A stretch of DNA of 29,629 bases. Source: Lachnospiraceae bacterium (GTDB lineage Bacteria > Bacillota > Clostridia > Lachnospirales > Lachnospiraceae). The number at the start of each line of letters is the position of its first letter. Within the stretch, counting starts at the first letter, position 1. The DNA lies in contig VSND01000218.1 of the NCBI GenBank assembly GCA_009774145.1, positions 1-29,629 on the forward strand. The letters are read 5' to 3'. The notes beneath the pieces were generated by a model. That model was not told the DNA's origin. It did no database searches and was given only the letters and a program-made list of their open reading frames with translations. The translations under genes and the position numbers were made by a program. Shown piece by piece: positions 15,812 to 23,750 of this stretch.

Positions 15812-18685
15812 ATGAAATTACGACATTTAACCTTAACATTCGCTTCGGCTCTGCTGGTGGCTTCATGTTCATCGGCCCCCTACGAAAAGACTGATACCGG
15901 AATCACGGTCAATGTCAAAAACGTGGATGCCGACGGCGCACGTCTTGTAAGGCTTCAGGTGCTCGGCGAAAAACTCATACGCGTGTCGGCCACGCCCGAC
16001 AAGAAGTTTGCCGACACTCCGAGTCTTGTTGTTGTTCCTCAGGATTCCATTCCGCATTTCGATGTAGTCTCGACCGATTCCACTGTATCGGTGAGCACTT
16101 CATGCGTTACCGCCACTGTATCGCTGGCCGACGGTGAAGTCATGTTCTATGACAAGGACGGTAAGCTCATCTTGGCCGAGGATGAAGGCGGACGCCGCTT
16201 CACTCCCATCGAAGTGGAGGGCAAAAAAGCATACACCGTGCGCCAGCTCTTCAAGTCGGTCAACGACGAAGAGGGCATATACGGTCTCGGACAGCATCAG
16301 GCCGACGAGTTTAATTACAAAGGTAAAAACGAGGAACTGTTTCAGTACAATACCAAAGTGTCGGTGCCCTTTGTCGTGTCGACCGACAATTACGGTATAC
16401 TCTGGGACAGCTACTCTCTGTGTCGCTGGGGCAACCCCGAGGATTACAAACAGCTCGGCGGTGTATTTAAGTTGTATGACAAAGACGGCAAAGAGGGCGC
16501 GCTCACCGGTACTTACGTGCCCGCCGACGGCAGCGAGCCGCTTGTGCAGCGCGAGGACTCGATATACTTCGAGCATCTGAAGCGCGGCGACCTCGCCCAT
16601 GTGGTCAATCTGCCCGTCGATTTCCCCTTCAATGGCTCGCACATCACCTATGAAGGCTTTATCGAGCCGGAGACCTCCGGACTGTACCGTTTCATCATGT
16701 ACTACTCCGGTTATCAGAAGATATATATAAATAATGAGTTGATTGTGCCCGAGCGTTGGCGTACGGCATGGAACCCCAACAGCTTCAAGTTCTCTACCGA
16801 GCTGGAGGCCGGAGTACGTGTGCCTATAAAGATAGAGTGGGAGCCCAACGGCGCCGTGGCATACTGCGGACTTCGCGCCTACAGTCCTACCGATCCCAAG
16901 GAGCAGCTTAAAATGAGCTGGTGGGGCGAGATGCAGGAGCAGATCGACTACTACTTCGTGTACGGTGAGTCGATGGACGACGTCATAAAGGGCTATCGTA
17001 CTCTTACCGGCAAGGCGCCCATAATGCCGAAGTGGGCCATGGGTTACTGGCAGAGCCGCGAGAAGTACAACACTCAGGAAGAGGTCGAGTCGACATTCGC
17101 CGAGTTCCGCAAGCGCAATATTCCTATCGACAATATAGTCATTGACTGGCTGCACTGGAAGCAGGACTCGTGGGGTAGCCATGAATTTGACAAGGAGCGC
17201 TTCCCCGATCCCAAAGGCATGGTTGACTCTATACATGACATGAACGGCCGCGTCATGATATCAGTATGGCCCAAGTTCTATGTCACGACAGAGCACTACA
17301 AGGAATTTGACGATAATGGCTGGATGTACAAGCTCCCCGTTACCGACAGCATACGCGACTGGGTGGGCCCCGGCTATCTCGGTTCGTTCTATGACGCTTA
17401 CGACCCCGACGCTCGCAAGCTCTTCTGGAAGCAGATGTACGAGCACTACTATCCGCTCGGCATAGACGCTTGGTGGATGGACGCTTCAGAGCCCAACATA
17501 CGCGACTGCACCGACATCCAGTACCGCAAGGATCTTATCACTCCCACCGCTCTCGGACCCTCGACCCAGTACTTCAACGCTTATGCGCTGATGAACGCCG
17601 AGGCCATATATGACGGACAGCGCGGTGTCGACCCTGACAAGCGTGTGTTCCTCCTCACCCGAAGCGGATTTGCCGGCGAGCAGCGTTATTCTACCGCCAC
17701 TTGGAGCGGTGACATCGCCACCCGCTGGGAAGACATGGCCGCGCAGATGGCTGCCGGACTTAACTTCGCCGTCAGCGGTATACCGTGGTGGACAATGGAT
17801 ATAGGCGGCTTCTGTGTCGAGGACCGTTATGTAGCCGCACAGAAAGAGTTTGACAAGACCGGCAAGGAGAATGCCGACCTCAAGGAATGGCGCGAGCTCA
17901 ACACCCGCTGGTACCAGTTTGGCGCGTTTGCTCCTCTGTTCCGTGCCCACGGTCAGTGGCCTTTCCGCGAAGTGTTCAATATCGCTCCCGAAGGACATCC
18001 TGCCTATAAGTCTATCGTATACTATACCAAGTTGCGTTACAACCTCATGCCTTACATCTACTCGCTTGCAGGCATGACACATTACGACGATTATACTATC
18101 ATGCGCCCGCTCGTCATGGACTTCCCCGACGATAAGGCCGTGCGTGACATGAAGGATGAATATATGTTCGGCCCCGACCTGCTGGTGGCTCCCGTATATC
18201 ATTACGGCGACCGCAGCCGCGAGGTTTACTTCCCCGCCGGTGGCTGGTATGACTTCTATACCGGCAAGTACATAGCCGGTGGCGAGACCATGAACGTAGC
18301 CGCTCCCTATGAGCGTATGCCTCTCTACGTGCGTGCAGGTTCAATTCTGCCCATGGGCGGCGACATACAGTCTACCGCCGAGGTTTCCAACGAGCCTGTG
18401 ACACTGTTTGTATGTGCCGGCCGCGACGGCAGCTTCACTTTGTACGATGACGAAGGCGTCAACTACAATTACGAGAAGGGCATGAAGGCATCCATACCTC
18501 TGACTTGGAACAACGCCGAGTCTACCCTTACCATCGGTGAGCGTATGGGCGAATATCCCGGCATGCTCAAGAACCGCAAGTTCAATGTCGTGCTCGTTGA
18601 CCCATCGCATCCCGTGGCATTTGACAAGGCCGTCAAGGGCGTGGCTGTTGACTACAACGGCAGCCGGGCTGAAGTAAAACTTTGA
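15812..18685 (+). CDS. GH31 glycosidase with PA14 insert, probable alpha-xylosidase
   Basis: This 957-residue lipoprotein (VASC, Cys19, followed by SSAPYE with no acidic run, so perhaps facing the periplasm) is a retaining GH31 enzyme. It has an N-terminal beta-sandwich (about 30-220), a PA14 module inserted at about 225-360 (ITYEGFIEPETSGLYRF), the (beta/alpha)8 domain (about 385-760) and C-terminal beta domains. The nucleophile is Asp557 in WWMDASEPN and the acid/base is Asp634 in WSGDI. PA14-containing GH31 enzymes of PULs include alpha-xylosidases that trim non-reducing-end xylose from xyloglucan oligosaccharides. With the GH5 gene this supports that role, although alpha-glucosidase activity is not excluded. 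It has its own promoter box and a strong terminator. Confidence 0.9.
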   Translation: MKLRHLTLTFASALLVASCSSAPYEKTDTGITVNVKNVDADGARLVRLQVLGEKLIRVSATPDKKFADTPSLVVVPQDSIPHFDVVSTDSTVSVSTSCVTATVSLADGEVMFYDKDGKLILAEDEGGRRFTPIEVEGKKAYTVRQLFKSVNDEEGIYGLGQHQADEFNYKGKNEELFQYNTKVSVPFVVSTDNYGILWDSYSLCRWGNPEDYKQLGGVFKLYDKDGKEGALTGTYVPADGSEPLVQREDSIYFEHLKRGDLAHVVNLPVDFPFNGSHITYEGFIEPETSGLYRFIMYYSGYQKIYINNELIVPERWRTAWNPNSFKFSTELEAGVRVPIKIEWEPNGAVAYCGLRAYSPTDPKEQLKMSWWGEMQEQIDYYFVYGESMDDVIKGYRTLTGKAPIMPKWAMGYWQSREKYNTQEEVESTFAEFRKRNIPIDNIVIDWLHWKQDSWGSHEFDKERFPDPKGMVDSIHDMNGRVMISVWPKFYVTTEHYKEFDDNGWMYKLPVTDSIRDWVGPGYLGSFYDAYDPDARKLFWKQMYEHYYPLGIDAWWMDASEPNIRDCTDIQYRKDLITPTALGPSTQYFNAYALMNAEAIYDGQRGVDPDKRVFLLTRSGFAGEQRYSTATWSGDIATRWEDMAAQMAAGLNFAVSGIPWWTMDIGGFCVEDRYVAAQKEFDKTGKENADLKEWRELNTRWYQFGAFAPLFRAHGQWPFREVFNIAPEGHPAYKSIVYYTKLRYNLMPYIYSLAGMTHYDDYTIMRPLVMDFPDDKAVRDMKDEYMFGPDLLVAPVYHYGDRSREVYFPAGGWYDFYTGKYIAGGETMNVAAPYERMPLYVRAGSILPMGGDIQSTAEVSNEPVTLFVCAGRDGSFTLYDDEGVNYNYEKGMKASIPLTWNNAESTLTIGERMGEYPGMLKNRKFNVVLVDPSHPVAFDKAVKGVAVDYNGSRAEVKL

Positions 18686-18753
18686 CTTTCATTAGGTACC
18701 ATCAAATCACAAGGTGGTTTTAGGTAATTCTAAGATTAGTGGATAATTGGTTG

Positions 18754-18786
18754 GAGGGCTGACCCTGTCGGGGTCGGCCCTCTTTT
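18754..18786 (+). terminator. Rho-independent terminator after GH31
   Basis: A 12-bp GC-rich stem, GAGGGCTGACCC with GGGTCGGCCCTC (one G-U pair), with a 5-nt loop is followed directly by TTTT. It marks the end of the PUL. Confidence 0.85.
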
Positions 18787-18824
18787 CATCCCGCCCCCGC
18801 CATCCTGCACAATTGCAAAAAGTA

Positions 18825-18952
18825 GCACCAACGTTGGTATGGACGCCGGTACCACGGCATCCGGCTACACCCCGCACGGCCACCACAACCGTACCCGCAC
18901 GGCCATGTGTATGTAATCAATGCAAAAACGTATTCAAACGGCACCAACGTTG
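18825..18952. repeat. 12-bp direct repeat bracketing a composition change
   Basis: GCACCAACGTTG occurs at 18825-18836 and again at 18941-18952. The first copy sits in the perfect palindrome ACCAACGTTGGT (18827-18838). A second 12-bp direct repeat, CCCGCACGGCCA, lies between them at 18871-18882 and 18894-18905. The DNA changes from GC-rich to AT-rich between the copies. Confidence 0.6.
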
Positions 18953-19518
18953 TAGATGATTATGATAATGAATTCCATTTTGGAAAGCGGCCTGTGATGC
19001 CGATATCCGCATATGATGAAGTGCAGAATTATGTGTATATCGGTACATTTAGCAAACTCATCGCACCTGCGATACGGGTAGGCTATATCTATAGTTCCCA
19101 AAACTTCATTGATAAAGCGGGAGAGTTACGCAAAATTATGGATATGCAAGGAGATAATTTCATGGAACAGGCTCTGCTTGATCTTCTCGTTTCAGGCGAA
19201 CTCCGGCGTCATCAGAAAAGAATGTTGGAAGTCTATAGAAAGAAGAGAGATTTATTCGCGTCATTTCTGGAGAAATATCTTAAAGACAAGGTTAGATATA
19301 ATGTCCCTAACGGAGGACTGGCCTTTTGGTTGATACCTATCAGTAAAAAAACGAATTTGTATAAAATCCGTGAGCAAGCCAATAAATCCTATGTAAATTT
19401 CTATACTCCCGACCGATTTAGTTTTTCCGGGCCTGTATGTGGAATAAGATTAGGATATGCCTCGCTGTCAAACGAAGATTTGGAGCATGGATTGTCAGTA
19501 TTGAGTAGATTTCTATAA
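18907..19518 (+). pseudogene. 5'-truncated MocR/PdxR-type aminotransferase-fold regulator
   Basis: The open frame encodes only the C-terminal half of a GntR/MocR-family protein, whose full length is normally about 450-500 residues with an N-terminal winged helix and a PLP aminotransferase-like domain. VVDDYDNEFHF matches the family's DDYDSEF motif. YIGTFSKLIAPAIRVGY carries the PLP-binding Lys in TFSK, and GGLAFWL and the C-terminal GIRLGYASL are also typical. The DNA-binding domain and the first half of the aminotransferase domain are missing; real homology appears to begin near 18950, beside the 12-bp repeat. It is AT-rich compared with the PUL, so it belongs to imported DNA. It is unlikely to be functional. 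Confidence 0.8.
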
Positions 19519-19613
19519 CAGAAAAATTTGGACTAATTGCAAAAAAAATATGCTGAAATGCTTGCAGTTATTTGAATATCAATAACTTTGTGGTGTTCAA
19601 AATTCTGTTTTAG

Positions 19614-19978
19614 GAATATAAAAAATGCAAATGGTGCCAATCCGCGCACATCAAAAAGAATGGCAGACGGGGAAGCCGACAACTTTATATGTGTCTTGAC
19701 TGCGGAAGGCAGTTCATAGGTGGTGACAGGCCGGATTATGAGTCAATAATAACCATTACATTGACGGCAAACTGATATTGCGGCAGCTTTCGCAGAAGTA
19801 TTCCTCCAGTGTAAGGACTGTCTGGGACCGGCTAAAGGGCATGCGCCACGTACATGTGGTTTCAAAGCACAAAGATGTTGTCATAAATATGGACACCACA
19901 TATTGGGGCAGGCATTTCGGCCTTATGATAATCAAGGATGCGTTTCGCAATAAAAACACGGTTGTTAAACGGCGATAA
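19614..19978 (+). pseudogene. Remnant of an insertion-sequence transposase with N-terminal zinc ribbon
   Basis: One frame encodes a zinc ribbon, CKWC followed by MCLDCGRQF (C-x2-C ... C-x2-C), and stops near 19770. A second frame starting about 19747 continues with an HTH-like LRQLSQKYSSSVRTVWDRL and the start of a DDE domain, INMDTTYWGRHFGLMIIKDA, then stops at 19978. So there is a frameshift near 19745, a truncation before the rest of the DDE domain, and no in-frame ATG at the 5' end. It resembles Zn-binding IS transposases of Bacteroidetes (possibly the IS256-like Zn-binding variants; family not certain). It is not functional. Confidence 0.75.
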
Positions 19979-20038
19979 TGTTGGTCTGGCGCTCCTACCG
20001 ATTTTTTGCATTTTAGCAGCTCAGCCGGGTTTGCAGGT

Positions 20039-20178
20039 GAGCCTGTAAAGGCTCTCGCCAAACGTAAGCCGGGTACGAAGTGCCCGGACAGGAGATTACA
20101 TCAAACCGTACCGAGTCTGACAAGACTCGTGCTTACTGCTATCGGCTACATGATTTAGGCATGAGCCTTTACAGGCTC
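20039..20178. repeat. Cluster of four short palindromes, outer pair identical in inverted orientation
   Basis: GAGCCTGTAAAGGCTC (20039-20054) and its exact reverse complement GAGCCTTTACAGGCTC (20163-20178) are each 6-bp hairpins with a 4-nt loop, and both are followed by TCGC. Between them are CCGGGTAC/GTGCCCGG (20069-20087, one G-U pair) and the perfect CGAGTCT-GACA-AGACTCG (20112-20129). A T6 run follows 14 nt later. It could be a structured RNA, a REP-like cluster or a transposon end. Confidence 0.6.
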
Positions 20179-20400
20179 TCGCTGTACCGGCGTTTTTTAG
20201 TTCGTTCGGTAAAAGATTAGAATACAGATTGATAGGGATGCCAGTACCAATCCGTTATATTTTAAATTCTGAACGGTTTCGTCTAACCGTTTGATGAATA
20301 AACATTTAACGGAGTATCTGAAAAGTAATGGTAACGACTAGGAAACCGTGCGATTTTCAGCGTTTTGCGGTGTTTTACTATCAAATAACTCTTTCAGGTG

Positions 20401-20408
20401 CAAAGATA
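20401..20408 (-). promoter_or_regulatory. Orphan minus-strand -7 box
   Basis: The minus strand reads TATCTTTG, a good TAnnTTTG match, with a TTGG about 22 bp upstream. It points into the degraded region, where no minus-strand gene is visible, so it is probably left over from a lost gene or insertion sequence. Confidence 0.35.
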
Positions 20409-20586
20409 CGACAAATCTTTGATATAGTATCCAATACAAACAGTATTCGCCATTTTTTGCCTTTCGATATATACCTATTTGCTTATGCCGTTATTTTTTG
20501 CAGATTTGGATAAAAAAGGAAAGGCAAAATTCAGGAAGCATTGAAATTCTTTACTTTAGTTAGTGCAAAAATCGAATAATTTATTG

Positions 20587-20594
20587 TAACTTTG
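20587..20594 (+). promoter_or_regulatory. Candidate -7 box for the macrolide-efflux gene
   Basis: TAACTTTG matches TAnnTTTG. It lies 279 bp before the efflux ATG, which gives a long leader containing a small ORF and two hairpins. Confidence 0.5.
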
Positions 20595-20664
20595 CAGCGG
20601 ATTCGGTGTGCATATAATACCATCCCAATTAAGATAAGTCGCAACATATATAGTGGTTTTCAAT

Positions 20665-20736
20665 ATGATTATGAACAATTGTACAATATTAACAGGTAAA
20701 AACACCGTTAATATTGCATATCATAAACCTTGGTAA
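20665..20736 (+). CDS. Putative leader peptide upstream of the macrolide-efflux gene
   Basis: A 23-codon ORF starts with ATG ATT ATG (peptide MIMNNCTIL...) and ends AYHKPW before TAA. It overlaps the whole of the first leader hairpin (20684-20716). Mef genes of Gram-positive bacteria are controlled by ribosome stalling on a short leader peptide, so a comparable role is plausible. A second tiny ORF, MSLSL, at 20772-20789 begins in the second hairpin. Translation is not proven; a start at Met3 (20671) is also possible. Confidence 0.4.
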   Translation: MIMNNCTILTGKNTVNIAYHKPW

Positions 20737-20774
20737 TTTTTCCACATTCAAATCTAATTAATTCGATTTGAATG
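20684..20774 (+). promoter_or_regulatory. Two leader hairpins, candidate macrolide-responsive attenuator
   Basis: Hairpin 1 has arms CAATATTAAC (20684-20693) and GTTAATATTG (20707-20716), 10 bp, with an inner GGT/ACC pairing. Hairpin 2 has CATTCAAATC (20745-20754) and GATTTGAATG (20765-20774), 10 bp perfect, with a 10-nt loop. Both lie between the -7 box and the efflux start, and the leader ORF covers hairpin 1. Confidence 0.45.
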
Positions 20775-20873
20775 TCATTGTCTTTGTAATCCGGCATGCT
20801 ATTTCAGGCTTGTCGAGAGATTTTTTGTGCTATAAAATCAAGAAACATTCAAAAGATAAAAGGAAAAATTCAA

Positions 20874-22100
20874 ATGGAAAAAATCAGAAATTGGAAACAA
20901 GATTTCTATACAATATGGGCGGGGCAAGCTGTGTCCCTGATAACAAGTGGGGTTCTTCAAATGGCCATCATCTGGCATCTGACAAATACAACAGGGTCTG
21001 CGATGGTGTTGTCAATGGCGACCTTGGTTGGGTTTCTACCTCAAGCGGTTTTAGGTTCTGCAATCGGAGTACTTGTTGACCGCTGGAACCGGAAAATGGT
21101 CATGATTGGTGCAGATGTCATCATAGCTTGTGCTGGACTGGTACTTACCGTAATTTCCCTGTCAGCGGAACTACCTGTATGGATAGTAATGCTCATCCTC
21201 TTCATTAGAAGCGTTGGCACTGCATTCCATTCCCCTGCGTTAAGTGCGGTAACACCTCTTTTAGTGCCTGAAGAACAGTTAGTCAAATGTGCCGGCTACA
21301 CCCAGTCCATCCAATCGGCAAGTTTCATCCTAAGTCCGGCAATTGCCGCTTTTCTCTATGCAAAATGGGGGTTGAATTCTGCGGTTGCCCTTGACGTATT
21401 CGGAGCAATAATTGCCTGTATCACTGTTGCAATGGTTCACATCCCAAAACAACCGATTGAAGCGCTGCAGCAAGAAAACTTTTTCACCGAACTGCGCATT
21501 GGCTATAACGCAATACGACAAAATAAAGCTCTTTTCACATTGCTTTGGATAGGAGCAATCAATATGTTCATTTATATGCCAATCAATGCGCTATTTCCGC
21601 TGATGAGTATGAATTATTTCGAGGGAAGTACCTTGCATGCTTCCGTGGTGGAAATTGTTTTTGCAGTTGGTATGTTGTTGGGCGGACTTCTATTGGGCGC
21701 ATGGGGAGGTTTCAAAAAGCGCATGGCAAATATCATCGGCTCTATCTTTCTTATGGGAGTGTCATTGACTGTTTCCGGCTTGCTACCAACCAATGGTTTT
21801 ATGATATTTGCGATATGTTGTACGTTGATGGGCTTTTCTGCCCCATTCTATAATGGAGTACAGACCGCGCTATTTCAAGAACAGATACAACCCGAGTATT
21901 TAGGGCGTGTTTTCGGACTTCTTGGCAGCATCATGTCGTTTGCCATGCCGCTTGGGTTGGTAGTGTCGGGTGCATTTGCAGACCAAATCGGGGTAAACCG
22001 TTGGTTTTTGTTCTCAGGTATGGCTATTCTGCTTCTCGCTATAATAGCCTTATGTCTTCCACAACTTAGAAAGGTCGACAATCAAAAACAAAAATCATGA
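20874..22100 (+). CDS. mef(En2): Mef-family MFS macrolide efflux pump
   Basis: This 408-residue inner-membrane protein is a major-facilitator drug/proton antiporter of the Mef family. Its N-terminus, MEKIRNWKQDFYTIWAGQAV, aligns with Mef(A), whose start and length (about 405 residues) decide the ATG at 20874 rather than the in-frame ATG at 20796. Landmarks shared with Mef(A) as I recall it are GSAMVLSMATLVGFLP, GVLVDRWNRK (MFS motif A between TM2 and TM3), ELPVWIVM, TPLLVPEEQL and QPEYLGRVFGLLGSIMSFAMPLG. About 12 hydrophobic segments are visible. It would export 14- and 15-membered macrolides. NBU2 is known to carry a mef gene of this type, so the En2 allele name is likely but not verified. 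A leader ORF and hairpins suggest inducible control, and a bidirectional terminator follows. Confidence 0.85.
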   Translation: MEKIRNWKQDFYTIWAGQAVSLITSGVLQMAIIWHLTNTTGSAMVLSMATLVGFLPQAVLGSAIGVLVDRWNRKMVMIGADVIIACAGLVLTVISLSAELPVWIVMLILFIRSVGTAFHSPALSAVTPLLVPEEQLVKCAGYTQSIQSASFILSPAIAAFLYAKWGLNSAVALDVFGAIIACITVAMVHIPKQPIEALQQENFFTELRIGYNAIRQNKALFTLLWIGAINMFIYMPINALFPLMSMNYFEGSTLHASVVEIVFAVGMLLGGLLLGAWGGFKKRMANIIGSIFLMGVSLTVSGLLPTNGFMIFAICCTLMGFSAPFYNGVQTALFQEQIQPEYLGRVFGLLGSIMSFAMPLGLVVSGAFADQIGVNRWFLFSGMAILLLAIIALCLPQLRKVDNQKQKS

Positions 22101-22129
22101 TTTATGAAACGTAACTAAATCTAAACAGC

Positions 22130-22171
22130 AATAAGCCTCTGATAGGGAAATACGATTATCGGAGGCTTATT
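22130..22171. terminator. Bidirectional terminator between convergent mef and mob genes
   Basis: A 15-bp stem with one T-G pair, AATAAGCCTCTGATA (22130-22144) with TATCGGAGGCTTATT (22157-22171), and a 12-nt loop lies between the two convergent stop codons. A T-run (TTTT) follows only after 8 bases on the plus strand. Confidence 0.75.
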
Positions 22172-22189
22172 GCAATCTGTTTTAACTAC

Positions 22190-23557
22190 TTATGTAATTC
22201 CTCTACTTTTCCTTTGTGGTTGAATTGGCTGTCGTATGCTCTGCCGTAGCCTGTCGAACTGTTCCCTGAACCATTCGCCTATGGGCTGGCGGTTGATTAC
22301 GAGTGTCAGTTTAGACTTGTCCGCAGGGTCTTTCACCACTTGAAAGCCTGCTCTTTCTGTCGTAAAACTCCGATTATGTTCCTCCGAATAAAGTTTGCCC
22401 TCGTATATCAAAGGCTTACCATAAGTCAATGTCGTGGTCTGCCTTTCATTGAACCCGACAAGGCGGCACAGGCTCTCTATTCTCATAATTTCCTTTGCCA
22501 TAGGAAACCATGCACACAGCTTTTCGATAATGCGTTTCAAACCTGATACTTCATCTTTGTGTCTGACACTTTTTTCCGCCATCTCCTTACGGTGATTCTG
22601 CTGTATTTCCAACAACTGGCGGTTGTGCTCGGTTTGCATCGTGTGTATGCGGTTTTGCAGTATCTCAATGGTTTCCTCATGGGTGGCAACTTCCCGATAC
22701 AGGGCGGTGTTCTCCCTTTCCAAAGTCTTGACCTTGTTGCTCCCGAAAAGAGAACCGACACTTTCAGCTATGTTGGTCGCTGCGGTGGTGGCTGCACCTT
22801 TCAGTTTCTCGGTCTGTACCTCTTTCTTGGCTTGTCTGAGTTCCTGTTCGGTTTCGGTTTTCTGCTCCTGTAACCGCTTGTTTTCTGCATCAAGGGCAGC
22901 GTTCTTTTTCTGTATGTCCCGATAATACTGTGTCGTGGTGGTGTGCCGTGCTTCGGAACCTCGCACACCTCGCTGTAATCCGTATTTAGCCATAACCCTT
23001 GCATAATTGTCGTGGTACGCAATCAAGGTCTGACGGTTGAACAGGTCATCGGCACACAAACGGACGGTATTTGCTTTCTTGTGATACTTCCGTTTGCCGT
23101 CTTCCTGCTCTTTCTTGGCTTTGCGCCTTTCACCTGTCACGATGGGAACAATGGCTGCATGGATATGCGGTGTCTTCTCGTCCATGTGAAGATGGGCGGC
23201 AACCACGTTCTCCCTGCCGAATGTGGCTTGCAGCCATTGGATGCTGTCGCTGCACCATTCGTCAAGTCTTCCGTTTTCCTGTATGTCCATCATGTCCTCA
23301 TGTGTTCCCGACAGAACCACTCGGACTACACGGACTTGGTCATGTGTAATCTTCCGCTTGATGCCTGCCGTGTTCAGCCTGTGGGCAATCGCTTCATCCC
23401 TGCCATGAACGCCATCGGGGTATTCTATAAGTACCCTGTTCAGATGCGTTCTTGTCGGGTCTGCGTTTTTAGGTATGATTCTTCTCTCTATATGGTCGGA
23501 TTGTACGGTGTCCGATGAACCTTTTGCTTTCTTTATGTCCAATGAAAAATATCCCAT
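22190..23557 (-). CDS. mobN: MobV-family (Pre/Mob) relaxase
   Basis: This 455-residue protein would nick the element's oriT and lead the strand into a recipient through a helper element's transfer apparatus. The N-terminal third carries THLNR (38-41) and the metal-binding motif HLHMDEKTPHIH (122-133: His122, His124, Asp126, Glu127, His131, His133), the MobV/Pre motif HxDExxPHxH. Residues about 210-320 are a long charged coiled coil (KKNAALDAENKRLQEQKTE onward). It is the last gene of the backbone. Position (after the primase) and family match mobN1 of Bacteroides NBU elements; the symbol is by analogy. A candidate oriT lies directly upstream. Confidence 0.9.
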   Translation of the reverse strand: MGYFSLDIKKAKGSSDTVQSDHIERRIIPKNADPTRTHLNRVLIEYPDGVHGRDEAIAHRLNTAGIKRKITHDQVRVVRVVLSGTHEDMMDIQENGRLDEWCSDSIQWLQATFGRENVVAAHLHMDEKTPHIHAAIVPIVTGERRKAKKEQEDGKRKYHKKANTVRLCADDLFNRQTLIAYHDNYARVMAKYGLQRGVRGSEARHTTTTQYYRDIQKKNAALDAENKRLQEQKTETEQELRQAKKEVQTEKLKGAATTAATNIAESVGSLFGSNKVKTLERENTALYREVATHEETIEILQNRIHTMQTEHNRQLLEIQQNHRKEMAEKSVRHKDEVSGLKRIIEKLCAWFPMAKEIMRIESLCRLVGFNERQTTTLTYGKPLIYEGKLYSEEHNRSFTTERAGFQVVKDPADKSKLTLVINRQPIGEWFREQFDRLRQSIRQPIQPQRKSRGIT

Positions 23558-23750
23558 GTAGTTTGATTTTTACGGTTATTGTTATGAGTGTATTCTCTGC
23601 CTGTGGCATTGGCTCTCAGGGTTTCCAAAGGGATTTCCCTTTGGCTCGATAGGGAGTTTTTAGCATTACCGTGTAATGCGTGAAGAAAACGCCCTATTGA
23701 GCTATGGTATTTCTGTCTAAATACCCTTGGGAAAGCGAACCTGTTCCCCT
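23558..23750. other. Candidate oriT, with three hairpins between primase and relaxase genes
   Basis: This 193-bp gap contains a perfect 8-bp hairpin, CCAAAGGG-ATTT-CCCTTTGG (23625-23644). A nested structure has outer arms ATAGGG (23649-23654) and CCCTAT (23692-23697), middle GTTTT/AAAAC, and inner GCATTAC-CGT-GTAATGC (23663-23679). NBU1 has its oriT at this position, just upstream of the mob gene. The nic site cannot be assigned. Confidence 0.55.

Larger units (their letters stand above)
19519..20586. other. Degraded intergenic region: transposase remnant, hairpin cluster, orphan promoter box
   Basis: No intact gene was seen in this stretch of about 1.07 kb. It holds the broken transposase (19614-19978), four palindromes in 140 nt (20039-20178), a TTTTTT run at 20193-20198, and a minus-strand -7 box TATCTTTG at 20401-20408 with no gene downstream of it. 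The rest is AT-rich and unassigned. Confidence 0.6.

Noticed and set aside
16100..17236. 378-codon minus-strand open frame opposite GH31
   Set aside because: Antisense to the PA14 and catalytic region of a clear GH31 enzyme.
18839..18919. 26-codon ORF (MDAGTTASGYTP...) between the GH31 terminator and the MocR remnant
   Set aside because: Rich in Thr/His/Arg from repeated GC-rich sequence, no promoter or homology; more likely chance.
19243..19256. GAGAGATTTATTCG, 13 of 14 bases matching the sequence beside the tRNA remnant
   Set aside because: It lies inside the continuous MocR reading frame, which has no break there, so it cannot be the element's other junction.
20039..20178. Group II intron or retron RNA
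   Set aside because: No reverse-transcriptase gene nearby and no recognisable domain V; the hairpins are reported only as an unexplained cluster.
20814..20822. GAGAGATTT beside the mef start, as a possible second att core
   Set aside because: Only 9 bases match and the tRNA part of the core is absent.
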